Source: Pantoea rwandensis (GTDB taxonomy: Bacteria > Pseudomonadota > Gammaproteobacteria > Enterobacterales > Enterobacteriaceae). From it: a stretch of DNA of 64,000 nt. The notes under the pieces are model-generated. The model worked only from the letters and a program-made list of their open reading frames with translations. It was not told the DNA's origin and searched no databases. Positions 8,023 through 16,797 of the stretch are shown here, piece by piece (positions within the stretch are counted from its first letter, which is position 1; the number at the start of each line of letters is the position of its first letter). The DNA lies in assembly GCF_000759475.1 (NCBI RefSeq), contig NZ_CP009454.1, forward strand, positions 2,666,001-2,730,000, given 5' to 3'. Both the position numbers and the translations under genes were made by a program.

Positions 8023-9148
8023 ACCTACGGCGCGTACGTCCTGAGCTGAGGTAATCCGCGATATAGTCCTGCGAAATCTCACCGCTGTAGCGACCTTCCT
8101 CATCCACGATCGGCATCCAGACGGTGTTGTGCTCATACAGCTTGGATAGCACCACGCGCAGGTTCTCTTCCGCTTTGCCCGTCACCTTGAAGGTATGCAG
8201 CATCTCCTCGCAGCTTCCGGCGGCATTACGCGCTTCGCGACGCTTCACAAACCCCAGCGGCTTGCCATCATCGTCCACCACGGTGACCGATCGCATATCG
8301 TTGTCATCCATGGTAGCGAATGCCTCCTGCAACGGGGTGCTGCGCTGCACGGTGATGGTCGGCTGTTGATCCGTGACGTCGCCTGCCTGCACCAACAGCA
8401 GGCGTTTTAGCGTGCGGTCCTGGCCCACAAAGGAACCGACGAAATCATTGGCCGGTTTCGCCAGCAGTTCGTCGGGACTGGCGCATTGCACGATTTTGCC
8501 CTGACCAAACACCGCGATGCGGTCACCGAGTTTGAGTGCTTCATCGATATCATGGCTCACCAGCATCACGGTTTTTTTCAGCTGACGCTGCATCTCGAGA
8601 AATTCATTCTGAATCACTTCACGGTTGATCGGGTCGACGGCACCGAAAGGTTCATCCATCAGCAACACCGGTGGATCAGCCGCCAGCGCGCGGATCACGC
8701 CGATACGCTGCTGCTGACCGCCTGACATCTCTCGTGGATAGCGATGCAGGAATTTGCTGGGGTCGAGCGCCACCATGCTCATCAGTTCAGTCGCCCGTTC
8801 GCGACAGCGCTTTTTATCCCAGCCCAGCATACGCGGCACCACGGTAATGTTCTCTTCGATAGTCATATTGGGAAACAGACCAATCTGCTGAATCACATAG
8901 CCAATATTACGACGCAGCGTGACGGTATCCTGCCCACTGGTGTCTTCGCCGTTGATCAATATCTTACCGCTGCTGGCAGGAATCAGACGGTTGATCATCT
9001 TCAGCGTGGTGGTTTTGCCGCAACCGGAAGGGCCGAGCAGCACACACATCTCTCCGGCAGGCACTTCCAGGCTGACGTTATCCACGGCGTTAAACGCGGT
9101 GCCGTTCTTTTGCGTAAAGGTTTTCGTCAGGTTTTCCAGTTTTATCAT
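8012..9148 (-). CDS. osmV: Osmoprotectant ABC transporter ATP-binding protein OsmV
   Basis: 378 residues. Walker A is GPSGCGKTT (about residues 39-47), the signature is MSGGQQQR and Walker B is VLLMDEPF. The C-terminal third carries two CBS domains, as in the ATPases of glycine-betaine/choline type importers. It matches Salmonella OsmV of the OsmU system (OsmVWXY) along its length, including the end ISQDYIADYLSSGRTRR. It energises uptake of compatible solutes at the inner membrane. The ATG overlaps the osmW stop by one base. The last three codons and the stop lie at the edge of the tandem repeat, so the C-terminus differs slightly from Salmonella. Confidence 0.92.
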   Translation of the reverse strand: MIKLENLTKTFTQKNGTAFNAVDNVSLEVPAGEMCVLLGPSGCGKTTTLKMINRLIPASSGKILINGEDTSGQDTVTLRRNIGYVIQQIGLFPNMTIEENITVVPRMLGWDKKRCRERATELMSMVALDPSKFLHRYPREMSGGQQQRIGVIRALAADPPVLLMDEPFGAVDPINREVIQNEFLEMQRQLKKTVMLVSHDIDEALKLGDRIAVFGQGKIVQCASPDELLAKPANDFVGSFVGQDRTLKRLLLVQAGDVTDQQPTITVQRSTPLQEAFATMDDNDMRSVTVVDDDGKPLGFVKRREARNAAGSCEEMLHTFKVTGKAEENLRVVLSKLYEHNTVWMPIVDEEGRYSGEISQDYIADYLSSGRTRRRLNP

Positions 9149-9795
9149 TATCGAATCCCCTTAGGTGTCAGCGCCGACTGCAAACGGTGCAGTAGCCAAT
9201 CAAGCACAATCGCTAATAAACAAATCATCAGTGCGCCCGCAATCAGCATGCGCACGTCACTGCCGCTGATGCCATCCAGCAGCTGTAAGCCCAATCCACC
9301 TGCGCCTATCACAGCAGCAATCGCCATGACGCCGACGTTCATTACCACGGCAGTACGAATACCGCCAAAGATCACCGGCAGCGCCATGGGAATCTCCACC
9401 CAGCGCAGGCGCTGCCAGAATGTCATGCCAATACCGCGGCCGGCTTCACGCAAGCCCGGTGACAAATTCTCCAGTGCGGTATGGGTGTTACGCACAATCG
9501 GCAGCAGGGAATAGAGAAACACCGCGCAGATAGCGGGCAAAGCACCAATACCCTGACCGATCATGGAAAACAGCGGAATCATCAGACCAAACAGCGCAAT
9601 GGTCGGAATGGTCAGCACAATGGTGGCGATACCGAGCACTGGCGTTGCCAGCCATTTGAAACGCACAATCAAAATACCTAACGGCACGCCAACGATGATG
9701 GCGAATCCCACCGCCACCAGCACCAGCCAGGTATGCTGCCAGGTTAACGCCATCAGGGTGTGCCAGTTACTCATGATGTAATGCAAAGTCTCCAT
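9148..9795 (-). CDS. osmW: Osmoprotectant ABC transporter permease OsmW
   Basis: 215-residue inner-membrane permease with about five hydrophobic segments and the binding-protein-dependent transport motif (EAGRGIGMTFWQRLRWVEIPMALP, the EAA loop) near residue 130. It resembles Salmonella OsmW closely. It is the third gene of the reverse-strand operon osmY-osmX-osmW-osmV. Its stop and the osmV ATG overlap (TAATG), implying translational coupling. Confidence 0.92.
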   Translation of the reverse strand: METLHYIMSNWHTLMALTWQHTWLVLVAVGFAIIVGVPLGILIVRFKWLATPVLGIATIVLTIPTIALFGLMIPLFSMIGQGIGALPAICAVFLYSLLPIVRNTHTALENLSPGLREAGRGIGMTFWQRLRWVEIPMALPVIFGGIRTAVVMNVGVMAIAAVIGAGGLGLQLLDGISGSDVRMLIAGALMICLLAIVLDWLLHRLQSALTPKGIR

Positions 9796-9804
9796 GACGC
9801 CTCC

Positions 9805-10731
9805 TTACAGCATGTTTTTCGATTGAAGGAAATCACGCGCCACCTGCTGCGGTGACTGGTGATCGATATCAACACGTTTATTCATCTCGGTGATCGCTTC
9901 GTCGGTGATCAGCGGTGAGAGTTGATTGAGGGCCGCATCCAATCCCGGATGGCTTTCCAGCACATCCTGGCGCACGACAGGCGTGACGTTGTAACTCGGG
10001 AAGAAGTGTTTATCATCGTCCAGTACCTTGAGATCAAAGCCTTTGACTCGTCCGTCAGTGGTGTAAATCAAGCCCGCATCGACAAAGCCATCGCGTACCG
10101 CGTTGTACACCAATCCCGGGTCCATCTGGCGAATCTGCGGGCGATCCAGCGGCATGTTATAGGCTTTCTGTAATGGCTTGAGACCATCGGAACGGCCAGA
10201 AAACTCTAAATCGAGACCGAGTTTCCAGTTGTGGTCTGGGTCAGTTTTGCGCACCTGCTCCAGCTTCGCCACGAGCTGTGACATGGTACTGATGCCTTCT
10301 TTATTTGCACGGTCACGCTGCATAGCAAATGCATAGGTATTATTCATTGGCGCGGGGTCAAGCCAGATCAGCCCCAGTTTGGCATCGAGCTGTTTGACGG
10401 TTTTATAGGCCTCTTCTGAGGACATCGGTTTGTTGATGTGATTGAAGATGATCAGCGAAGTACCGGTGTATTCCCAGGTCATGTCAATTTGCTTGTTGAT
10501 CATCGCATTGCGGCCGATGGTCGTGGCGATATTGGTCTTGGGAACCACCTGGAAACCTTTCTTTTGCAGCCAGAGCACGGTCATGGCAGACAGGATGTGC
10601 TGTTCGGTAAAGCTCTTCGTTGCCATCACAATTGGTGTGGCCGCAGCGGCGGATTGGCTGATGGCCAGTGTGGCGGCCAGTGCCAGCGCGGAGTGCTTCA
10701 TCCAGCGCGTTAAGTTGTACGTGATACCCAT
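9805..10731 (-). CDS. osmX: Osmoprotectant-binding periplasmic protein OsmX
   Basis: About 308 residues. A signal peptide ([20 protein letters not shown]) ends near residue 32, and the mature part begins [19 protein letters not shown], typical of OpuC/ProX-like glycine-betaine binders. The ATG at 10731 has GGAG seven bases upstream; the GTG three bases before it is less likely. It delivers substrate to OsmW/OsmY. Osmolyte identity (glycine betaine, choline-O-sulfate in Salmonella) is taken from the family. Confidence 0.9.
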   Translation of the reverse strand: MGITYNLTRWMKHSALALAATLAISQSAAAATPIVMATKSFTEQHILSAMTVLWLQKKGFQVVPKTNIATTIGRNAMINKQIDMTWEYTGTSLIIFNHINKPMSSEEAYKTVKQLDAKLGLIWLDPAPMNNTYAFAMQRDRANKEGISTMSQLVAKLEQVRKTDPDHNWKLGLDLEFSGRSDGLKPLQKAYNMPLDRPQIRQMDPGLVYNAVRDGFVDAGLIYTTDGRVKGFDLKVLDDDKHFFPSYNVTPVVRQDVLESHPGLDAALNQLSPLITDEAITEMNKRVDIDHQSPQQVARDFLQSKNML

Positions 10732-10747
10732 CACTTAGCTCCTTGTG

Positions 10748-11464
10748 TTAAGCCGCAGAGTGCGGGCTGAGGAAACGTCCGAGGGCTGCCAGCAGCAAAT
10801 CGAGGATCAGTGCAAACAGGGCGGTGGCCACGGCACCAAGGATCAACGTTGGGAAGTCATTGAGGTAAATGCCGGGGAAAATCAGTTCACCATAGCTGCT
10901 GGCACCGATCAGGAAGGCCAGCGGCGCTGTTCCCACGTTAATGGCAGTCGCGATGCGCACGCCCGCCAGAATCACCGGCAGGGCATTGGGAATTTCCACC
11001 TGAAGTAGACGCTGGAATTTGGTCATGCCGATACCGTTGGCGGCTTCAATCAGTGACGGCGGCACCGCGCTCAAACCGGCAAAGGTATTACGCACAATCG
11101 GCAGCAATGAGGCGAGAAACAGGGCGATTAACGCAGGTCGATCACCAATCCCGACGATGACCATGGCTAATGCCAATACCGCCAGCGGCGGCAACGTATT
11201 TCCGACGTTAAAGATCTGCATCACATACTCAGCCCAGCGGCGGGCGAACGGGCGGCTCAGTAATACCCCGCTCGGAATACCAATCAGCAGAGCAAAAAAC
11301 ATTGACCAAAACACTAAAAACAGATGCTGTTGGCCGAGATAGATTAAGTCTTCTTGCCGGTCGCGCAGCGTATTCAGCCCGATTCCCCAAACCAGCAGGG
11401 CAATCACCGCGACGATGGCCAGCAGTGCTAGCCCGGCTCTACTAATGAGCGATGCATTGTGCAT
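10748..11464 (-). CDS. osmY: Osmoprotectant ABC transporter permease OsmY (OsmU system)
   Basis: 238 residues from ATG 11464 (GGGAG eight bases upstream; a TTG at 11488 is in frame but less plausible). It has about six membrane segments and an EAA loop (EAANGIGMTKFQRLLQVEIPNALP). It is the first gene of the operon, and the second permease of a heteromeric OsmU-type importer. The symbol follows the Salmonella osmVWXY naming and is not the E. coli periplasmic OsmY. Its promoter should lie in 11465-11700. Confidence 0.85.
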   Translation of the reverse strand: MHNASLISRAGLALLAIVAVIALLVWGIGLNTLRDRQEDLIYLGQQHLFLVFWSMFFALLIGIPSGVLLSRPFARRWAEYVMQIFNVGNTLPPLAVLALAMVIVGIGDRPALIALFLASLLPIVRNTFAGLSAVPPSLIEAANGIGMTKFQRLLQVEIPNALPVILAGVRIATAINVGTAPLAFLIGASSYGELIFPGIYLNDFPTLILGAVATALFALILDLLLAALGRFLSPHSAA

Positions 11465-11848
11465 GCGAGAGTCTCCCTGATTCGACAAATTGTTCGATCT
11501 CGTTATGTCATTTCACGGTTTAGGGTGTAGTGAAGAAAGGGTCACATACGAAAATCCCGCACCGCATTAAATTGCAGATAAAATGACTATTAGATGCTGC
11601 TTTTACAGTGAATAACTGGAAAGTGTCGTTAAAAGCTATAGCAATGCTTAGCGTAATGCGCCAGTTTTTACGGCAAAATCAGACAGATAGAAGGGGGGAT
11701 AAAACCTGCTTAACCCGCATGAAATAAGGCATCATCTGACAATAAAAAAAATTCATCGAATTGAGTGACATTGTCACTTCGCAGGCGCACACAGAGGAAA
11801 CTCATCTGATGGAAAATCAGCTAGCCTTGAGAGAAAAAAGGGAGACGT
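11465..11848. other. Divergent spacer between osmY and the efflux pump gene
   Basis: This stretch must hold the promoter of the osm operon and that of the DHA2 pump. Supported elements are the palindrome at 11764-11778 and a possible 15-codon leader frame from 11809. The rest is AT-rich with no gene. Confidence 0.5.
11764..11778. promoter_or_regulatory. Palindrome AGTGACA-T-TGTCACT, candidate operator
   Basis: Perfect 7-bp arms around a single T, 70 bases before the efflux pump start. Dyads of this size in front of drug pump genes are often bound by TetR- or MarR-type repressors. No such regulator gene is adjacent, so the binder is unknown. Confidence 0.5.
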
Positions 11849-11856
11849 ATGACTGA
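11809..11856 (+). CDS. Possible 15-residue leader peptide of the efflux pump
   Basis: ATG 11809, preceded by GAGGAAA, opens a frame MENQLALREKRETYD that stops at 11856, eight bases inside the pump gene. The overlap with the ATG at 11849 would couple translation of the two. The frame is short and could be fortuitous. Confidence 0.3.
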   Translation: MENQLALREKRETYD

Positions 11857-13309
11857 AACTGCAGAATTGAACACGGAACATCGCCACTGGATCCTTATCG
11901 CCTGCATGCTAGCCATGTTTATGGCTGCGATTGAAGTCACCATTGTGGCGACCGCGATGCCAACCATCATTGCTGAACTCGGTGGGTTTTCGCAGTTTGG
12001 CTGGGTTTTCTCGATCTATTTGCTGACGCAGGCGGTGAGCGTACCACTGTATGGACGGCTCGCTGATATGTGGGGCCGCAAACGGCTCTTCTTCATTGGC
12101 GTCTCGCTGTTCCTGATGGGTTCGATATTGTGCGGGTTTGCGCACACCATGACGTGGTTAATACTGTTCCGCGCCTTTCAGGGGCTGGGGGCAGGCGCGA
12201 TTATGCCGCTCACCAGCACCATTGTGGCTGACATCTATTCTCCGCGTGAACGAGCCAATGTGCAGGGCTGGCTCTCCAGCGTTTGGGGTGTCGCGGCTAT
12301 CATTGGGCCACTGAGCGGAGCCTGGCTGGTACAGCACTTTAACTGGTCGGTGATTTTCTGGGTGAACGTGCCGATTGGCCTGTTTTCCATGCTGCTGTTA
12401 GCGCGTTTTTTACCGGCGCGTGAACATCACAAAGGGGCAACCCTGAATCTTACCGGCAGCTGCTGGCTGATGATCTGCGTCACCGCGTTATTGGTTGCGC
12501 TATTGCAGGCGGATGCCCTTGGCTATTGGCTGCTGGCTTTCTTATTATTAGCGCTTCTGGCGGGCTGGCAATTAAAGCAGCACGAGCAACGTGCTGAGGC
12601 GCCGCTGTTTCCTCTCGCCATCTGGCGTAGCCGTCTCATTCTGGCAGGCAATGCCGGTAATTTGATCATTGGCGCCACCATGATGGGCATCAGCGCTTTT
12701 CTGCCAACGTGGATTCAGGGTATTACTGGCGGTACACCGCTGCAGGCGGGGAGTGCGCTGGCGATGATGTCGATTGGCTGGCCGTTAGCCAGTACTCTAA
12801 GTGGTCGATTGATGTTAGTCACGTCCTATCGCTTTACCGCGCAGCTGGGAGCCTTGTTATTGATTGCGGGCAGCGCGCTGCTACTGCTGTTGCGTGCCGA
12901 CAGTTCGATTATGCAAGCCGGGCTGACTGCCTTTGTCATTGGCACGGGTATGGGCATGACCAGCACCACCTTCCTGGTGTCGGTGCAAAACCATGCCCAT
13001 TACGACATTCGTGGCATTTGCACTGCGTCAATTATGTTTAGTCGAATGCTGGGTTCGGCGATTGGTACTGCGTTAATGGGAGCGGTGCTGAACTTCAATC
13101 TTGCTCAGCGTCTGCCGCAGGCTCACGATCCGATGCAGCAAATCATGTCACATGAAAGCCGTCAGTCACTGCCCGAAGCGACGTTGCATCAGTGGACAGA
13201 TCAGATCGCCGCTTCGCTGCACTGGGTATTTGTGGTGGCGTTAGCCATTGCGATGTTGACGTTGTGGATTGCGTGGTTAATGCCGCGCCAGCGGCCTGAA
13301 GCGGAATGA
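11849..13309 (+). CDS. DHA2 family multidrug efflux MFS transporter
   Basis: 486 residues with about 14 hydrophobic segments, the size and topology of the DHA2 (14-TMS) drug/proton antiporters. Motif A appears as GRLADMWGRKR (about residues 69-79) and motif C-like glycine/proline spacing as GAGAIMPLTSTIVADIYSPRERA and AAIIGPLSGAWL. The family exports drugs, dyes or metabolites; substrate cannot be read from sequence. The ATG has GGGAGA four bases upstream. The IS element sits just behind the gene, inside its terminator. Confidence 0.85.
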   Translation: MTETAELNTEHRHWILIACMLAMFMAAIEVTIVATAMPTIIAELGGFSQFGWVFSIYLLTQAVSVPLYGRLADMWGRKRLFFIGVSLFLMGSILCGFAHTMTWLILFRAFQGLGAGAIMPLTSTIVADIYSPRERANVQGWLSSVWGVAAIIGPLSGAWLVQHFNWSVIFWVNVPIGLFSMLLLARFLPAREHHKGATLNLTGSCWLMICVTALLVALLQADALGYWLLAFLLLALLAGWQLKQHEQRAEAPLFPLAIWRSRLILAGNAGNLIIGATMMGISAFLPTWIQGITGGTPLQAGSALAMMSIGWPLASTLSGRLMLVTSYRFTAQLGALLLIAGSALLLLLRADSSIMQAGLTAFVIGTGMGMTSTTFLVSVQNHAHYDIRGICTASIMFSRMLGSAIGTALMGAVLNFNLAQRLPQAHDPMQQIMSHESRQSLPEATLHQWTDQIAASLHWVFVVALAIAMLTLWIAWLMPRQRPEAE

Positions 13310-13313
13310 AAAA

Positions 13314-13329
13314 GGGCGGCCATCAGCCG
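13314..13329. terminator. Left half of a terminator split by the IS element
   Basis: Joining 13314-13329 to 14764-14766 restores GGGCGGC-CATCA-GCCGCCC, with AAAAA on the left (13309-13313), which is a U-tract for reverse-strand transcripts. It was therefore the intrinsic terminator of the DUF1161 gene and a bidirectional hairpin for the efflux pump gene. The IS entered at its loop. Confidence 0.75.
13317..13329. repeat. Target-site duplication, left copy (13 bp)
   Basis: CGGCCATCAGCCG here is repeated exactly at 14751-14763 on the other side of the IS. IS4-family elements produce duplications of about 10-13 bp. Exact identity implies a recent insertion with no later rearrangement. Confidence 0.92.
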
Positions 13330-13342
13330 TAATGCTTGTCAG

Positions 13343-14659
13343 TTAAGATCTTAATGGAGGCCGCAACGGATAACGTTGCGGCTTCTTTTTTACCGCCCTT
13401 GGGTAATGCCGCACTCTTCTTTCCGGCAGCACCAGCCCTGGCGCCATCGCCATTATCTCTTCCATTATCCGCGGTATTTTTCCCGGTGAGATGCCCGGTA
13501 GCAGGCTCAGATGACTTCTCAGATACAGTGCGGACTGCTTAAAACTCATCTGATAAGGTTCCACGCCTTTCAGGCTGTACGCCATCTGCGCCATCATGAA
13601 CCTCAGAAGGTTATAGGCCAGGACCACGCCCCACAGCTCCTGACGCACAAGTTCTGGCTTTTTGCTTCTCAGCGTCAGCTCATTATTCAGCAGGTGTTGT
13701 TTCATCTCGCGGAACCCATGCTCTATTTCCCAGCGATGGCCGTATAAATCCACGACATCTGCTTTGGGATACCTCAGGGGGTCGCACATGGATGTCAGGA
13801 TTTGAACCGTTTTTCCGTTGAGTTCTTTGCTGATAAGCCTTGCCGTCAGCGTGTCCGCAGCACCCTGCCATTTTTTCTTCGCCTGCGGCGACAGCTGTAA
13901 TTCCACCAACGCCTGCCCGGCCCCTAAGCTACGGATTACACGGTACTGTGCTCCTTTGCGCAGCGGCAGCATCCAGTGTCTTTCCGTTCCCGCTGACTGC
14001 CAGGCGTGCAGCAGACCCAGCGCATAAAAACCTTTATCAAAGAGGGTCAGAGAGTGGTCGGGGGTCTGTGGGATAAGCTGAGCGGCAAGATCGGCTTCGC
14101 CGACAGCTGAGACGCTGTCGAACGCTGCTGCTGACAGCAGGTGACTGGTGACTTCCATCTGACAGACCATTCGCACCTGCGGCCACTCAGAGCACTTATT
14201 AATATTGGCCGTTCGCCCGAAGGCGGCATCATTCTCTGGTGTGTCAGGGGTACGCCATACGGTGCCATCCACCGCCATCAGAGTCAGTCCGTTCCAGTGC
14301 GACAACGGTGTCTTTTCAAACCACAGGCGCTGCGTTTTCTCAAACATTAACCGGATAACATCTTCTCCAAATCGCTGCCGGGCCTGCACAACCGCGCTGG
14401 GCGCAACAAAGGGCCTTTTTCCCGGCAGAAGAATATCCAGGTGAGAGACGAGCTGAGTCATCGAATGGGAGCGAAAAAGTGCCATGCCGGTCACTGCCCA
14501 GACCATCATTTCCATCGATAACCGGCGCTTTCGTAACGTTACTGTCCCGGTATCCGCGAGACACTCGTCAATAAGTTCAGGAGAAAGGAGATCAGAAAGC
14601 GTCGAGAACTCCTGAGGAGTAAAGTTATGAACAATATCGAGAGCCTGACTGAGAAGCAT
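13343..14659 (-). CDS. IS4 family transposase
   Basis: 438 residues, close to the 442 of IS4 InsG. The DDE residues can be placed at D131 (LMAVDGTVW), D208 (LTLFDKGFY) and E313, the last in the IS4-family signature Y306-x2-R309-x3-E313-x6-K320 ([15 protein letters not shown]). The protein is full length and undamaged, so it is probably functional. The ATG at 14659 follows directly on a run of U residues and has no normal ribosome site next to it. The C-terminal codons form the stem of a terminator. Confidence 0.93.
   Translation of the reverse strand: MLLSQALDIVHNFTPQEFSTLSDLLSPELIDECLADTGTVTLRKRRLSMEMMVWAVTGMALFRSHSMTQLVSHLDILLPGKRPFVAPSAVVQARQRFGEDVIRLMFEKTQRLWFEKTPLSHWNGLTLMAVDGTVWRTPDTPENDAAFGRTANINKCSEWPQVRMVCQMEVTSHLLSAAAFDSVSAVGEADLAAQLIPQTPDHSLTLFDKGFYALGLLHAWQSAGTERHWMLPLRKGAQYRVIRSLGAGQALVELQLSPQAKKKWQGAADTLTARLISKELNGKTVQILTSMCDPLRYPKADVVDLYGHRWEIEHGFREMKQHLLNNELTLRSKKPELVRQELWGVVLAYNLLRFMMAQMAYSLKGVEPYQMSFKQSALYLRSHLSLLPGISPGKIPRIMEEIMAMAPGLVLPERRVRHYPRAVKKKPQRYPLRPPLRS
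13360..13391 (+). terminator. Inward-facing terminator at the left end of the IS
   Basis: GCCGCAACG (13360-13368) pairs with CGTTGCGGC (13374-13382), followed by TTCTTTTTT on the forward strand. It would stop transcripts entering from the efflux pump gene before they run antisense through the transposase. The hairpin is encoded inside the last codons of the transposase on the other strand. Confidence 0.75.
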
Positions 14660-14693
14660 AAAAAAATCCGTAATCCCTGAGAGATTACGGATT
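14660..14693 (-). terminator. Terminator directly upstream of the transposase start
   Basis: On the reverse strand AATCCGTAATC pairs with GATTACGGATT (11 bp, seven-base loop) and is followed by seven U residues ending at the transposase ATG. Transcripts from outside the right end would end here or have the start region masked, so the transposase is insulated from neighbouring promoters. Confidence 0.8.
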
Positions 14694-14750
14694 CTTGCAG
14701 AACTGTTGGATCGTTCAACCGATCATTTTTGTCTTAACTGATCGGCATTA

Positions 14751-14763
14751 CGGCCATCAGCCG
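14751..14763. repeat. Target-site duplication, right copy (13 bp)
   Basis: Exact copy of 13317-13329, flanking the right end of the IS4-family element. Confidence 0.92.
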
Positions 14764-14774
14764 CCCATTCAGTG

Positions 14775-15071
14775 TTACTGCGCAGGGGCATCCTGTGAAC
14801 TGCCTGCGCTGGCCGGGACATCACTTTCGCTGTCGCGGCCGTTTTTCTTATACACAATTTTCTGGCTGTCATTTTCGCAGTGACCCACCACCTGACCGCC
14901 CGCTTGATCGGCCTGATCGTTAGGCACAATATCCAGCGTGAAGTCCGATTCGGCCACGCCATTACTGACGATTTTCTTGCTGATATCTGCTTTAACGCTT
15001 TCACAGGAAGCCTGTGCCAGCACCGGCAACACCAGCATTGCCATCAACATCACTGCATTACGCTTTTTCAT
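14775..15071 (-). CDS. DUF1161 family secreted protein
   Basis: 98 residues from ATG 15071 (AAGGAG six bases upstream). A cleavable signal peptide (MKKRNAVMLMAMLVLPVLAQA) precedes a mature part beginning with CESVKADISKKI. The pattern C-E-x-x-K-x-x-I, F-T-L-x-I-V and K-I-V-Y is that of DUF1161; two cysteines could form a disulfide in the periplasm. Function unknown. Its terminator has been split by the IS element 12 bases downstream. Confidence 0.75.
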   Translation of the reverse strand: MKKRNAVMLMAMLVLPVLAQASCESVKADISKKIVSNGVAESDFTLDIVPNDQADQAGGQVVGHCENDSQKIVYKKNGRDSESDVPASAGSSQDAPAQ

Positions 15072-15123
15072 CACACTCTCCTTGGTTCTGAATTCCCTTG
15101 AAAACTATAGCAGCAACAGCGAA

Positions 15124-15459
15124 TTAAGGTGCGACCGTACGGCCGGTACGACGATCAAGGCAGCGCAAGGTGTTCGGTTCCCAATACGCATTCACGTTAT
15201 AGCTCTTCTCGCAACTATCACGGTTGTCAAAAGCCTTATCGGTTTTATCGAACTCTTTCTCCACGCGCGTGTTCACTTTATTGCGCAGATTTTTGGTGTC
15301 GTTCCACTGCTCTTTGCTTTGACGCGCGGCTTCGTTGCTGGAAGCACTGTTGCCATTCTCAATGATCAGGCGGTCAGTTTGGGCCGATGCCAGCGGTGCA
15401 GTCAGCAGCGCGCCGCAGGTTAACGTCACAGTCAGCAGGAGAGAAAACAGGTTTTTCAT
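15124..15459 (-). CDS. ynfB: DUF1283 family protein YnfB
   Basis: 111 residues: signal peptide ending at ASA (about residue 26), then a mature protein whose second half ([21 protein letters not shown] and [17 protein letters not shown]) is nearly identical to E. coli YnfB. Two cysteines remain in the mature protein. Periplasmic, function unknown. It is divergent from ynfA, as in the E. coli ynfA-ynfB neighbourhood, but speG, which lies there in E. coli, is absent. Confidence 0.9.
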   Translation of the reverse strand: MKNLFSLLLTVTLTCGALLTAPLASAQTDRLIIENGNSASSNEAARQSKEQWNDTKNLRNKVNTRVEKEFDKTDKAFDNRDSCEKSYNVNAYWEPNTLRCLDRRTGRTVAP

Positions 15460-15589
15460 TGTGATTTCCTTTAGTTAACACCAGCACAGCCAGAAACCCG
15501 GCTGTTACAACCATGAGGGCTAGTATATCATCGCTGCAACTTTGCTCACCAGCGGTGAGCCTTTTGTTTAGGCGAGAGAGAGATTTTCT

Positions 15590-15919
15590 ATGCTGGTGAA
15601 AACCACTTTGCTGTTTTTTTTGACTGCAATTGCCGAAATTGTCGGCTGTTTCCTGCCGTGGCTGTGGCTGAAGAAGGGAATGAGCGCGTGGCTATTACTT
15701 CCTGCAGCGATAAGTCTGGCGCTGTTTGTCTGGCTACTGACCCTCCATCCGGCGGCAAGTGGCCGGGTATACGCGGCTTACGGTGGTGTTTATGTTGTGA
15801 CGGCGCTGATTTGGCTGCGCGTGGTGGATGGCGTCAAACTGAGTACGTGGGATTGGGTTGGCGCGTTGGTGGCGTTTAGCGGTATGTTGATTATTGTTGC
15901 CGGTTGGGGCCGGGCGTAA
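15590..15919 (+). CDS. ynfA: UPF0060 membrane protein YnfA
   Basis: 109 residues in four transmembrane helices. It is highly similar to E. coli YnfA ([13 protein letters not shown], then the block [20 protein letters not shown]). The fold is that of the small multidrug resistance superfamily; transport of drugs or dyes has been proposed for some YnfA proteins. Inner-membrane location is clear from the sequence; the substrate is not. Confidence 0.92.
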   Translation: MLVKTTLLFFLTAIAEIVGCFLPWLWLKKGMSAWLLLPAAISLALFVWLLTLHPAASGRVYAAYGGVYVVTALIWLRVVDGVKLSTWDWVGALVAFSGMLIIVAGWGRA

Positions 15920-15953
15920 GTGAAGGGCGCAACCTGTGCGCCCATGGCAACAA

Positions 15954-16700
15954 TCAGCCTTTATGCACTTTCAGACCTGCAAGCGTCTGGGAGACCGGCA
16001 TGATTTCCAGCGTATTGATATTGACGTGTTTAGGCAGTGTCGTGACCCAATATACCGCCTCAGTGACATCTTCCGCTGTCAGCGCGGTGGTGCCTTCGTA
16101 AACGGCATCTGCACGCCCATCGTCGCCTTTGAAGCGCACATTAGAAAACTCGGTGCCGCCCACTAAGCCCGGCTCGATATCGGTGACGCGCAGCGCGGTG
16201 CCGTGTAAATCGGTACGCAGATTAAGGCTGAACTGGCGCACAAACGCTTTGGTCGCGCCATAAACATTGCCGCCCTGATAAGGCCAGCTGCCAGCGATGG
16301 AGCCGATGTTAACGATGTGACCGACATTGCGCTCCACCATGGCGGGCAGCACGGCACGCGTCATGTACACCAAACCTTTGTTGTTGGTGTCGATCATGTT
16401 TTCCCAATCTTCAATATTGGCTTTATGCGCGGGCTCGATCCCTAATGCCAGACCGGCGTTATTCACCAGCACGTCGATATCACGCCACTCTGCGGGCAGC
16501 GCAGCGATAGCTTCATCGATAGCGGCGCGATTACGCACATCCAACTGAACGGTGTAAAGGTTGGCACCCAACTCATCTTTCAGCTCTTTCAGACGCTCAG
16601 CGCGGCGTCCGCTGGCAATCACTTTATGACCATTAGCGATGAAGCGACGGGTGATGCTTTCACCAAAACCGGCGGTGGCGCCAGTGACAAAAATAATCAT
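15954..16700 (-). CDS. ydfG: NADP-dependent 3-hydroxy acid dehydrogenase YdfG
   Basis: 248 residues from ATG 16700 (AAGGAA upstream). It is a short-chain dehydrogenase with the cofactor motif TGATAGFG (residues 6-13), NNAG at about 83-86, and the catalytic set S (NIGSIAGS), YxxxK (YGATK). It aligns with E. coli YdfG, which oxidises 3-hydroxy acids and serine/allo-threonine and reduces malonic semialdehyde from the Rut pathway. An upstream extension of the frame to 16829 is not used. In E. coli ydfG neighbours dcp; here about 11.6 kb of other genes separates them. Confidence 0.93.
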   Translation of the reverse strand: MIIFVTGATAGFGESITRRFIANGHKVIASGRRAERLKELKDELGANLYTVQLDVRNRAAIDEAIAALPAEWRDIDVLVNNAGLALGIEPAHKANIEDWENMIDTNNKGLVYMTRAVLPAMVERNVGHIVNIGSIAGSWPYQGGNVYGATKAFVRQFSLNLRTDLHGTALRVTDIEPGLVGGTEFSNVRFKGDDGRADAVYEGTTALTAEDVTEAVYWVTTLPKHVNINTLEIMPVSQTLAGLKVHKG

Positions 16701-16797
16701 CTCACTGTTCCTTAAACAATTGTACGTCAATGTTAACCAATTGATTTTAAATCTAAAAACCAACTCCAAAATACGAAAGAGGCATATAGGGGGCAAA

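Larger units (their letters stand above)
13330..14750 (-). mobile_element. IS4 family insertion sequence, complete (1421 bp)
   Basis: The ends are 19-bp terminal inverted repeats matching at 16 of 19 positions: TAATGCTTGTCAGTTAAGA at 13330-13348 and, on the other strand, TAATGCCGATCAGTTAAGA at 14732-14750. Length, ends and transposase are close to those of E. coli IS4 (about 1426 bp). One intact transposase gene is carried on the reverse strand. Both ends contain inward-facing terminators (13360-13391 and 14660-14693). Confidence 0.95.
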
